A stretch of DNA of 64,000 nucleotides from Vibrio sp. J1-1 (lineage in GTDB: Bacteria > Pseudomonadota > Gammaproteobacteria > Enterobacterales > Vibrionaceae), in NCBI RefSeq assembly GCF_021728395.1, contig NZ_JAKKCM010000002.1, positions 310,001 through 374,000 of the forward strand, given 5' to 3'. A program made the translations under genes and the position numbers. Below the pieces are notes generated by a model, which worked only from the letters and a program-made list of their open reading frames with translations, was not told the DNA's origin and ran no database searches. This document shows positions 27,487 to 34,984 of this stretch, one piece after another (within the stretch, counting starts at the first letter, position 1; each line of letters starts with the position of its first letter).

Positions 27487-28206
27487 ATGACAGATTTTAT
27501 CGCTAAGGTGGCTCCGATGTTGCTCGATGGGGCATGGATGACTCTTAAAATCACCTTTATTTCGGTTTCGATAGCGGCACTGTTGGCGTTGCCTCTGTCA
27601 CTGTTGCGTATTCAGTCAGCGCGTATTTATCGCTGGCCAGCACAATTATTTATCTCTTTCTTTCGCGGAACGCCACTGATTGCTCAACTGTTTCTGCTTT
27701 ATTACGGCTCTGGTCAGTTTCGTCCTTTGTTAATGGAAATGGGGATGTGGGGTTTCTTCCGCGATCCAGTTAACTGCGCACTGTTGGTGTTTACCCTTAA
27801 CTCGCTGGCCTATCAGACCGAGATATTACGCGGTGCAATTCAGTCTGTAGACGCAGGTGAGATAGAAGCGGCCAAATCTATGGGGATGAACAATAGCCTG
27901 TTGTACCGACGCATTGTTATGCCACTTGCGTATCGCATTGCTTTTCCTGCTTTGGGTAACGAATGCATTTTAATGCTCAAAGGAGGCGCGGTTGCAAGTG
28001 TGATTACCGTGATGGATTTGATGGGACAAACCCGACGCGCATTTTCTCAGACTTTCGATATTTCGACGTACTTTTTGGCGGCGGCGATGTATTTGGTTAT
28101 CGCAACGTTATTTGTACTGGCCTGGCGCCAGGCGGAACGCTATCTCTATCGTCATCAGATCCAGCGAACGCCGGGCACTCAACCAGCGACTGTCGCTACG
28201 ACCTGA
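27487..28206 (+). CDS. Polar amino-acid ABC permease (HisM-like)
   Basis: A 239-residue permease of the HisMQ family. It has SFFRGTPLIAQLFLLYYGSGQF near residue 57, YQTEILRGAIQSVDAGEIEAAKSMGM near 115, the EAA loop, and then LALGNE-type motif ALGNECILMLKGGAVASVITVMDL near 157. It starts 10 bp after the first permease, with an AAGGAG site. It needs an ATPase partner that is not encoded nearby. Confidence 0.88.
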   Translation: MTDFIAKVAPMLLDGAWMTLKITFISVSIAALLALPLSLLRIQSARIYRWPAQLFISFFRGTPLIAQLFLLYYGSGQFRPLLMEMGMWGFFRDPVNCALLVFTLNSLAYQTEILRGAIQSVDAGEIEAAKSMGMNNSLLYRRIVMPLAYRIAFPALGNECILMLKGGAVASVITVMDLMGQTRRAFSQTFDISTYFLAAAMYLVIATLFVLAWRQAERYLYRHQIQRTPGTQPATVATT

Positions 28207-28288
28207 TTTATCAACCCTACCACAACCTGATGGCAACAGGAGCAAAGACTCTTGTGGGCTCGTTTGACTTTAAAAAAGGATCAACACA

Positions 28289-29311
28289 ATGAACAAGATT
28301 GAATTGAAAACGCCTTATTTGGTGTTTCTGGGCGATGCAAATGATCTTCTGATGGCGAAAGTAGCCAAAGGTGTGGCTCACTGGCGACCAGAGAAATGTT
28401 TGGCACAATACCGACTTCCGGGTGCGAAGGCAGATCTTGGTATCGCAGAAATGTCACCGCGCGAAGCGGCTGCGTGCGGCGCGAAAACCTTTATTCTTGG
28501 TCTTGCACCCGTAGGTGGCACGTTGCCACTGGCTTGGATTGACATCTTAATTGAAGCGATGGAGTCGGGAATGGACGTCGCAAGTGGTTTGCACATGCGC
28601 CTAAACGACATCCCTGAACTGGTTGCAGCGGCTGAACGCACGGGTCAAAAACTGCTGGATGTTCGAGTGCCGCAAGGACCGATGGTTTGTGGTACGGGGC
28701 TTCCTCGTAGTGGTAAACGTCTTCTAAGCGTTGGTACCGACTGTTGTGTGGGTAAAATGTTTACTACTCTGGCGATTCATCATGAGATGGCAAAACGTGG
28801 CATTCCGGCAACGTTCCGCGCCACTGGCCAAACCGGTATTCTCATTGAAGGGAGTGGTGTGCCTGTGGATGCCGTGGTTTCTGATTTCATTTCTGGCATG
28901 GTGGAAACACTCTCTCCAGATAACGAACCGGAACATTGGGACATTATCGAAGGGCAGGGCTCACTTCTTCATCCAGCTTATGCGGGTGTAAGCCTGGGTC
29001 TGCTGCATGGCGCTCAAGCCGATGTGATCATCGTTTGTCACGAAGCTGGACGCACGCAAATGGATGAAATGGAAGGGTTCAGCGTGCCTGATCTACAAAC
29101 CGTCATCGACATTAACCTTACGATGGGACGCGTGACAAACCCGAATATTCGTCTGGGCGGTATCGCACTGAACACGGTGAATTTGAGCGAAGAAGAGGCA
29201 TTAGCTGAAATCGCACGTATTGAGAAACAGTTTGGTGTACCTGTTGTCGACCCAGTCCGTACTGGCGTGGCGAAAATTGTCGATGGCATCGAAGAGGTTT
29301 GCTATGCGTAA
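28289..29311 (+). CDS. dgcN: D-glutamate N-acetyltransferase DgcN (DUF1611 family)
   Basis: A 340-residue DUF1611-family protein: an N-terminal Rossmann-like domain to about residue 125, then a P-loop-like domain with GTDCCVGK near 148-155, RATGQTG near 176 and IEGQGSLLHPAYAG near 219. Homologues (DgcN) in marine bacteria were reported to acetylate D-glutamate to N-acetyl-D-glutamate. The neighbouring epimerase gene and divergent LysR gene match that pathway. An AAAGGA site precedes the ATG. Confidence 0.82.
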   Translation: MNKIELKTPYLVFLGDANDLLMAKVAKGVAHWRPEKCLAQYRLPGAKADLGIAEMSPREAAACGAKTFILGLAPVGGTLPLAWIDILIEAMESGMDVASGLHMRLNDIPELVAAAERTGQKLLDVRVPQGPMVCGTGLPRSGKRLLSVGTDCCVGKMFTTLAIHHEMAKRGIPATFRATGQTGILIEGSGVPVDAVVSDFISGMVETLSPDNEPEHWDIIEGQGSLLHPAYAGVSLGLLHGAQADVIIVCHEAGRTQMDEMEGFSVPDLQTVIDINLTMGRVTNPNIRLGGIALNTVNLSEEEALAEIARIEKQFGVPVVDPVRTGVAKIVDGIEEVCYA

Positions 29312-30290
29312 AATGAGCGTGCGCGTTGAAAGGTGGCCACTGCATGAGCCATTTGTCATTTCACGCATGGATCCCATGCTGCATGGTGAAGTGGTCGTGG
29401 TTGAGATTGAACAAGATGGATTGGTAGGGCGTGGAGAGTGCGAACGGATGAACGTCTTCGAGCCAGATTACCCTTACGATGTATTGGCGGATGTTGAGTG
29501 TGTTATTCAAGCTGTGGAATCAGGTATCAGCCGTGAAGAGCTTGGCGAGTTGTTGCCATCTGCCGCGCCGCGCAATGCAGTTGACTGTGCTCTATTTGAA
29601 TTGGAAGCCAAGCTAAAACAGCAACCAGCTTGGCAAATGGCAGGCTTTAGTGACGCACCTCAACCAGTCACAACGGTATTCACTCTATCACTCGATAGTG
29701 CTGAGAACATGGGGAAAGCCGCGGCGGCGCAAAAACATCGCCCAATTCTGAAGCTAAAACTCGGTCGTGACGGTGACTTAGAACGTGTTCGTGCGGTACG
29801 AGAGGCGGCTCCCAATACGCGTTTGGTGATTGATGCCAACACCGGTTGGAGTTTTGCACAGCTGTGCGAGTATTTACCTGTATTAGCGGATCTCGGCGTC
29901 GAAATGGTTGAGCAGCCGTTGTCGTTCGAAGAAGAGCACTTACTGGAAACGATCACTCCGCTATTGCCGATTACGGCGGATGAATCTTGTATTGATCGTT
30001 CCTCGTTAGCTGCTCTGAAAGGACGTTATCAGGCAGTGAATATTAAACTGGATAAAACGGGTGGCATGACAGAAGCACTAGCTCTGCTTAAAGATGCGCA
30101 GGATATGGGCTTCGAAGTGATGGTCGGCTGCATGATTGGTACTTCTCTTGCTATGGCTCCGGCGCTGCTTCTCGCTCAACAAGCTCGATGGGTAGATATT
30201 GATGGGCCGCTGTTGTTATCTGAAGACAGAACACCAGCACTCAATTATTGCGAAAGCGTAGTCGAGCCAACAGAGGGTGTGTGGGGATAA
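29304..30290 (+). CDS. dgcA: N-acetyl-D-glutamate racemase DgcA (enolase superfamily)
   Basis: A 328-residue enolase-superfamily protein of the dipeptide epimerase/DgcA group. The catalytic layout is visible: LKLKLG (KxK) near residue 151, metal ligands in DANTGWS near 180, EQPL near 207 and ADES near 228, and the second Lys in NIKLDKTGG near 250. DgcA interconverts N-acetyl-D- and N-acetyl-L-glutamate, after which deacetylation gives L-glutamate. The ATG at 29304 overlaps the end of dgcN by eight bases; the longer open frame upstream runs inside dgcN and is not used. Confidence 0.82.
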   Translation: MRKMSVRVERWPLHEPFVISRMDPMLHGEVVVVEIEQDGLVGRGECERMNVFEPDYPYDVLADVECVIQAVESGISREELGELLPSAAPRNAVDCALFELEAKLKQQPAWQMAGFSDAPQPVTTVFTLSLDSAENMGKAAAAQKHRPILKLKLGRDGDLERVRAVREAAPNTRLVIDANTGWSFAQLCEYLPVLADLGVEMVEQPLSFEEEHLLETITPLLPITADESCIDRSSLAALKGRYQAVNIKLDKTGGMTEALALLKDAQDMGFEVMVGCMIGTSLAMAPALLLAQQARWVDIDGPLLLSEDRTPALNYCESVVEPTEGVWG

Positions 30291-30670
30291 TACTGCAGCC
30301 TAACTCCTATCTAGCGAAAAGCCATGGTCAACCACCATGGCTTTTTGTCATTTTGTAGGATATTGCTTTTTTTGTAAGTTAACGGGTTGTTAGAGCTAAA
30401 AAATAGCGTTCAATACTCCCTAAGTAGCAACTATGTTGATAAGATGAGGCCGACGATTATGAAAGAAGGTAAAATTACATCGGCAAAGATAGCTATGTTA
30501 CTGACCTAAGTGCATGTTAGTTCTTTGTCTCAGGGAGTGGATTGCTTTGACTGACTTGATTAAAAACCGTGTGTGAAACGGAAAAGCAAACTATACATCC
30601 TCAGTAAAGACTGATGTAATACCTTCGAGCTTCAATATTTGTGCGAGTAGCGCTGAGTAAAAGACTGTAT
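30291..30670. other. Gap between dgcA and the lipoprotein gene
   Basis: 380 bp. It holds the dgc operon terminator. The rest is AT-rich, with no ORF or repeat that I can support; it presumably includes the lipoprotein promoter. Confidence 0.4.
30317..30346 (+). terminator. Terminator of the dgc operon
   Basis: AAAAGCCATGGT, five-base loop, ACCATGGCTTTTT. The 12-bp perfect stem ends in a T-run, 26 bp past the dgcA stop. Confidence 0.88.
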
Positions 30671-31348
30671 ATGAAAAAAATTATCTCCTTGGCTGTGTTA
30701 ATTAGCCTAGCAGGGTGTGTTACGACATCTACTAGTAATCCAGTTTTATCGGATATGCACGTAGAAAAGTGTGAAGAGCTCGGTAGGCTAGTCGTCACTC
30801 AAGATAAAGAGTTCCAACCATCAATGTCAGTGTCATCGCTCGTTTTAAACCAATTGCCAGTTGTTGCTGAAGACTTTCAGAGTGGTGTTTTAACTTGTAG
30901 TGTCGCCGGTGTCACGGATACGGGTTACGCCATTGCCTATGACGAGAGTTCAGAGATTTATCTACACCGAAAGTTTAGTGGCAACAACAAGACAGCAACG
31001 TTGGATATCCTGACCAAGCAAGTCGCACTAGAACAGCAAAGACGCCAAAACTTAGAGCGCGAGAAAAGAGAACAAGAACAAGCTGCTAAACGTCAAGCCG
31101 TCGTAGATAAACGCATACAGTTCTGTTTGGATTTTGGGGCAAAATACGCTGATATCCTTAAAGGTCACGGTATGAGAGTTGATGACGTGTCAGTATACGA
31201 CTCGTGGAACAGTGGTGAATCAATTACTTGTGTTAATAGTTACGATGGCTACTGGGTCGATGACATTAATGAAAAGGGCACCGAGCAAGTGAGAGAGCAG
31301 CATGTGATCAATAAAAACACGGGAGAGTATCAAACGATTTTTCGCTGA
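30671..31348 (+). CDS. Putative lipoprotein of unknown function
   Basis: A 225-residue protein with a lipoprotein signal: a short positive N-terminus (MKK), a hydrophobic stretch and lipobox LAGC, with the cysteine at residue 16. No known domain is recognised. The middle (about 120-155) is a charged Glu/Gln/Arg/Lys-rich helix, likely a coiled coil (EQQRRQNLEREKREQEQ), and two cysteines follow (near 160 and 193). The ATG at 30671 is chosen because the lipobox fits only this start; no clear ribosome site is seen. Confidence 0.65.
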   Translation: MKKIISLAVLISLAGCVTTSTSNPVLSDMHVEKCEELGRLVVTQDKEFQPSMSVSSLVLNQLPVVAEDFQSGVLTCSVAGVTDTGYAIAYDESSEIYLHRKFSGNNKTATLDILTKQVALEQQRRQNLEREKREQEQAAKRQAVVDKRIQFCLDFGAKYADILKGHGMRVDDVSVYDSWNSGESITCVNSYDGYWVDDINEKGTEQVREQHVINKNTGEYQTIFR

Positions 31349-31453
31349 TAAGAGCCCGTTCGTTTAGGCCACCATCATAGATTATTCAGATGTCTACCTG
31401 CTTGCCTATACCTACTGTATAAAGGCAAAAGATGGACAATCACGCTTTGTAAA

Positions 31454-31508
31454 GGGTTACCAGTTTGACTATGGGTTCAGAATCCATTTAGTTCGAACAA
31501 GGTAACCC
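31454..31508 (-). terminator. Nested palindrome after mesD, possible terminator
   Basis: GGGTTACC (31454-31461) and GGTAACCC (31501-31508) bracket a second dyad, ATGG (31471-31474) with CCAT (31484-31487). On the minus strand it lies 20 bp past the mesD stop and is followed by CCTTTAC, a weak T-tail. A terminator function is plausible, not shown. Confidence 0.35.
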
Positions 31509-31528
31509 TCGCTTTAGCTTGAGGTGTG

Positions 31529-32557
31529 TTAGGCCAAGAGCTCTCTTCGAACAATGTCTGCTCCGGCACTTAAGGCATTTAGCTTGCCTCTTGCTACTTG
31601 TCGAGACAACGGCGCCATACCACAGTTGGTACAAGGGTAGAGTTTATCGGCATCCACAAACTCAAGTGCTTTGCGCAGCGTATTGGCGACTTCCTCTGGT
31701 GTCTCAATCGTATCGGTCGCGACATCAATTGCCCCCACCATCACTTTTTTACCGCGAAGAAGTCCGAGTAACTCCATAGGAACTCGAGAGTTGTGACATT
31801 CTAATGAGATGATATCGATATTAGATTTTTGCAGCTTTGGAAAGACTTCTTCGTATTGTCGCCACTCAGAACCCAACGTTTTTTTCCAGTCGGTATTGGC
31901 TTTGATGCCGTAACCGTAGCAAATGTGCACAACCGTTTCACATTTCAGGCCTTCAATGGCTCTTTCTAATGCTGCGATGCCCCAGTCGTTGACCTCGTCA
32001 AAGAACACATTAAACGCCGGCTCATCAAATTGGATGATGTCTACACCCGCAGCTTCTAGCTCTTTGGCTTCTTGGTTGAGTATTTTGGCAAATTCCCAAG
32101 CCAGTTTTTCACGACTTTTATAATGATCATCGTACAACGTATCTATCATAGTCATGGGACCAGGAAGTGCCCATTTGATAGGTTTGTCGGTCTGTTGACG
32201 CAAGAACTTAGCATCTTCGACAAAAACAGGCTTTTGGCGAGAAACAGGCCCCACTACGGTTGGAACGCTTGCATCGTAGCGATCACGAATTTTCACTGTT
32301 TTGCGATTCTCAAAATCAACGCCGCTTAGATGCTCAATAAACGTTGTCACAAAATGCTGACGCGTTTGTTCACCATCGCTAACAATGTCAATATCGGTGA
32401 ACTGTTGTTCTTGCAATGAAATACGTAACGCATCCTGTTTGCCGGCAGTGAGTTCCTCACCTTGCAATTTCCAAGGTGACCAAAGTGTTTCAGGTTGAGC
32501 AAGCCAAGAAGGTTTAGGTAAACTGCCTGACGTTGAAGTAGGTAATAATTTTTTCAT
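31529..32557 (-). CDS. mesD: Folate-independent methionine synthase MesD (core-MetE family)
   Basis: A 342-residue protein made of the C-terminal catalytic half of cobalamin-independent methionine synthase only. The full MetE has about 750 residues. The zinc ligands are visible: HIC near residue 210 and CTNC near 304, plus GDGEQTR-like SDGEQTR near 60 and GPMTMIDT near 130. Short MetE-like proteins next to a DUF1852 gene form the MesD/MesX type, reported to make methionine from homocysteine without methyl-folate, needing oxygen and MesX. The pairing here matches. Confidence 0.85.
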   Translation of the reverse strand: MKKLLPTSTSGSLPKPSWLAQPETLWSPWKLQGEELTAGKQDALRISLQEQQFTDIDIVSDGEQTRQHFVTTFIEHLSGVDFENRKTVKIRDRYDASVPTVVGPVSRQKPVFVEDAKFLRQQTDKPIKWALPGPMTMIDTLYDDHYKSREKLAWEFAKILNQEAKELEAAGVDIIQFDEPAFNVFFDEVNDWGIAALERAIEGLKCETVVHICYGYGIKANTDWKKTLGSEWRQYEEVFPKLQKSNIDIISLECHNSRVPMELLGLLRGKKVMVGAIDVATDTIETPEEVANTLRKALEFVDADKLYPCTNCGMAPLSRQVARGKLNALSAGADIVRRELLA

Positions 32558-32584
32558 AATAAAGGCTGTCGTATGTTTGGTTGA

Positions 32585-33562
32585 TTATAAAGCGTAATTA
32601 GCTGACCAATTCTCAAGAATCGTTTTATATGGCTTGATGAAGTTTTCCTCAGTAAACTTGCCCTGTTCAATCGCTAATTGACTGCGCTCTTCTCGGTCAT
32701 AAACAATCTGAGTCAATGAATGATCGAGGTTTTTTAAATTGGGTTGATAGCGTTTTCCCGCTGTCGAGTTAGCATTATAAATCTCAGGGCGATATATTTT
32801 CTGGAAGGTTTCCATCGTGCTAATCGTACTAATGAGCTCAAGATTGGTGTAATCGTTAAGCAAATCACCAAAGAAATAAAAGGCCAAAGGCGCGACACTG
32901 TTTGGCGGCATGAAGTAGCGAACCTGCAATCCCATTTTTTTGAAGTATTGCTCAGTTAAAGACGATTCGTTTGGCTGGTACTCAAAACCTAACACAGGGT
33001 GGTGGTTTTCAGTTCTGTGATAGGTCTTATTGTCCGAAACGCTCAGGCAGATTACCGGTGTTTTTTTAAAGTTATTCTTGTAAACATTTGAATCTACGAA
33101 GCTCTTGAATATCTTGCCATGTAAATCGCCAAAGTTATCTGGAATGCTAAACTGAGTTTGGTTCTTGTTATGATCTAAAAGTAATACGCTAAAATCATAG
33201 TCTCGCACATAAGAAGAAAAGTTATTGCCTACAATGCCTTCAATGCGTTCGTTAGTTTTATGATCAACAAAATTCGTTTTCAATATTTCAATTGAAGGGA
33301 AGGTTTGACCACTGCCTTCTATATCTATATCAACAGAAATAATTTCCAGTTCGACTGAATAACGATCGCCAGCAGGATTATCCCAGCTCGCTAAGGCGTT
33401 AAATCGATTGTTAATCATCTTTAAGGTGTTGCGTAAGTTCTCTTGGCGACTCTCACCTCTTGCCAAGTTGGCAAAGTTTGTCGTGATACGTGTGTTATCA
33501 GAAGGCTGATAATTTTCATCAAAGCAAATGCTATTAATCGTAAATGTAAATTCTTTATTCAT
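32585..33562 (-). CDS. mesX: MesX, partner of MesD (DUF1852)
   Basis: A 325-residue cytoplasmic protein matching the DUF1852 family: FTINSICFDENYQPSDNTRITTNFANLARG, read in parts from residue 5, then NTLKMINNRFN and an HHPVLGFEYQPN segment near 193. The family is now called MesX and is required by MesD. It lies 27 bp upstream of mesD in the same operon. Its biochemical role was not clear in the literature I recall. I saw no MetJ-box tandem repeat upstream. Confidence 0.83.
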   Translation of the reverse strand: MNKEFTFTINSICFDENYQPSDNTRITTNFANLARGESRQENLRNTLKMINNRFNALASWDNPAGDRYSVELEIISVDIDIEGSGQTFPSIEILKTNFVDHKTNERIEGIVGNNFSSYVRDYDFSVLLLDHNKNQTQFSIPDNFGDLHGKIFKSFVDSNVYKNNFKKTPVICLSVSDNKTYHRTENHHPVLGFEYQPNESSLTEQYFKKMGLQVRYFMPPNSVAPLAFYFFGDLLNDYTNLELISTISTMETFQKIYRPEIYNANSTAGKRYQPNLKNLDHSLTQIVYDREERSQLAIEQGKFTEENFIKPYKTILENWSANYAL

Positions 33563-33771
33563 TTTGAGCTGACATCCTATACCTAAGGTAAACCTGAACT
33601 TATTCCTAGCTATCTCTGTACTTTCTAAATTTATTTTTCTGACGTTATTTCTGTTGTTAGTGACAAAAAATCGAGTAGAGATTCAAATTCAATATTATTA
33701 TGAGTTATAGATAGAGTGTTTTTTATACCTTTGGTGCGATATGAATTAAAACGCTTTTACTTAATGTGGCA

Positions 33772-33788
33772 CATGAAAAATATTCATG
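33772..33788. repeat. Small inverted repeat
   Basis: CATGAA, five bases, TTCATG, about 210 bp upstream of mesX. It is AT-rich and could be chance or part of a regulatory site. Confidence 0.3.
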
Positions 33789-33838
33789 ATGCGGCATGGC
33801 GAGGTGGGCTGGCTCAACAATCTTTGTTGTTATCAGTG

Positions 33839-33971
33839 TTAAAACTGCTCAATCAAAGCACGTAAGTACTGATCGTTAAGATCACGATAGAGAGGTTGGT
33901 CTTGCTCCAAATGCTGGAGCAACTAATACTCCGGGGATTTGATGCCAGCCGCTTTGGAGTTGTTGGGTCGG
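33839..33971 (-). pseudogene. Possible gene remnant with an internal stop
   Basis: On the minus strand, one frame reads about 16 protein-like codons (NNSKAAGIKSPEY), a TAG, then LLQHLEQDQPLYRDLNDQYL plus six more residues and a TAA at 33839-33841. The composition resembles the end of a real protein, but no family could be assigned. The feature is offered only as a candidate. Confidence 0.3.
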
Positions 33972-34004
33972 GTGATTGGTAGATTTGTGATTAGACTGGC
34001 TATG

Positions 34005-34060
34005 ATGCAGTAACTCAGGTTGGCTGGTTTCCAGCGCCAGATTACTCTGAGTTACTGCAT
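34005..34060. repeat. 14-bp perfect inverted repeat downstream of liuE
   Basis: ATGCAGTAACTCAG (34005-34018) and its complement CTGAGTTACTGCAT (34047-34060), separated by 28 bases that hold a smaller TGGCTGG/CCAGC hairpin. No T-run flanks it. It begins 22 bp past the liuE stop and may end the liu transcript or mark the edge of a degraded insertion. Confidence 0.55.
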
Positions 34061-34081
34061 AGTCACTTTAAGGCATCTCGG

Positions 34082-34984
34082 TTAAAGGCTTCTAGGATCG
34101 CCAAGTGCAAGTGCCACTTTTGAGGCTGGTGGTTTGCCTAATGCGCGGCAAATTTGCCAACCCGCTTGATTGACAGCGTTGAGATCGACGCCCGTTTCAA
34201 TACCAAGTTGATCACACAGATAAAGCACGTCCTCTGTTGCGACATTGCCACTCGCTCCTTTTGCGTAAGGGCAGCCTCCCAGACCTGCAACTGCGCTATC
34301 TACGGTGTTGATTCCCATCAGCAAGGCTTGGTAAATATTTGCCAGCGCTTGGCCATAAGTATCATGAAAATGAACCGCTAGGGCATCTTTTGGTAGTTTC
34401 GTTAACAGCGAATCAAGCATTGCAATAACGCGATTCGGGGTTGCTTTACCGACTGTATCACCGAGTGAAATTTCATAACATCCCATATCAAACAGCGTAT
34501 TCGCTACCGCGGTGGTTTGCTCTGGTTTGATTTCTCCCTCATAGGGGCAAACCATGGTGCAGGATAAATACCCTCGCACAGGTATGTTATGTTGCTTTGC
34601 CAGTGCGATCACAGGTTCAAACCGCGTGAGGCTTTCCGCAATGCTACAGTTGATGTTCTTCTGGCTGAACGCTTCAGAAGCAGAACCAAATACCGCAATT
34701 TGCTTTACGCCACTTTCCAGTGCTCGTTCTAAGCCTGCTAAGTTTGGTGTGAGCGCACTGTAAATCACGCCTGGTTGCTGAGTTATCCCCGCGAATACCT
34801 GCTCAGAATCGGCCATTTGTGGTACCCATTTCGGCGAGACGAAAGAACCTGCTTCGATGTGTTTTAAGCCACTGGTACTCAATTGATTGATCAAGCGGAT
34901 TTTATCCACCAACGTCACTGCCGTTTCATTTTGCAGGCCGTCGCGAGCGCCAACTTCGACGATATTAACCTTCGCTGGTAGCAT
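34082..34984 (-). CDS. liuE: Hydroxymethylglutaryl-CoA lyase
   Basis: A 300-residue HMG-CoA lyase, which splits HMG-CoA to acetyl-CoA and acetoacetate as the last step of leucine breakdown. It has VEVGARDGLQNE near residue 9, the HFHDTYGQALAN metal site near 224 and the catalytic-cysteine loop GLGGCPYAKGASGNVATED near 253. The ATG at 34984 follows AAGGAG; the longer open frame is not used. Overlaps liuD by 20 bp. Last gene of the liu operon. Confidence 0.93.
   Translation of the reverse strand: MLPAKVNIVEVGARDGLQNETAVTLVDKIRLINQLSTSGLKHIEAGSFVSPKWVPQMADSEQVFAGITQQPGVIYSALTPNLAGLERALESGVKQIAVFGSASEAFSQKNINCSIAESLTRFEPVIALAKQHNIPVRGYLSCTMVCPYEGEIKPEQTTAVANTLFDMGCYEISLGDTVGKATPNRVIAMLDSLLTKLPKDALAVHFHDTYGQALANIYQALLMGINTVDSAVAGLGGCPYAKGASGNVATEDVLYLCDQLGIETGVDLNAVNQAGWQICRALGKPPASKVALALGDPRSL

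Larger units (their letters stand above)
33563..34081. other. Gap between liuE and mesX, with hairpin and broken reading frame
   Basis: 519 bp upstream of mesX and downstream of liuE, both on the minus strand. Near 33839-33971 the minus strand carries a frame with an internal TAG and protein-like composition (LLQHLEQDQPLYRDLNDQYL, ending at a TAA). A strong inverted repeat lies at 34005-34060. It must also hold the mesX promoter. No family was recognised for the frame, and no mobile-element ends are certain. Confidence 0.4.

Noticed and set aside
30460..30510. A 16-codon open frame (MKEGKITSAKIAMLLT)
   Set aside because: Too short, no convincing ribosome site, no sign of a leader peptide such as a run of one amino acid.
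31471..31492. A tRNA-like T-arm (GGGTTCAGAATCC)
   Set aside because: No acceptor stem, anticodon arm or CCA can be built around it. It is better explained by the nested palindrome after mesD.
33563..33760. MetJ boxes before mesX
   Set aside because: I looked for tandem AGACGTCT-like octamers, expected for methionine genes in Vibrio. None was convincing.
33563..34081. An intact insertion sequence or integron cassette
   Set aside because: No transposase gene, no matching target duplications, and the repeat at 34005 does not fit the Vibrio attC core motifs as I know them. Only a remnant is defensible.
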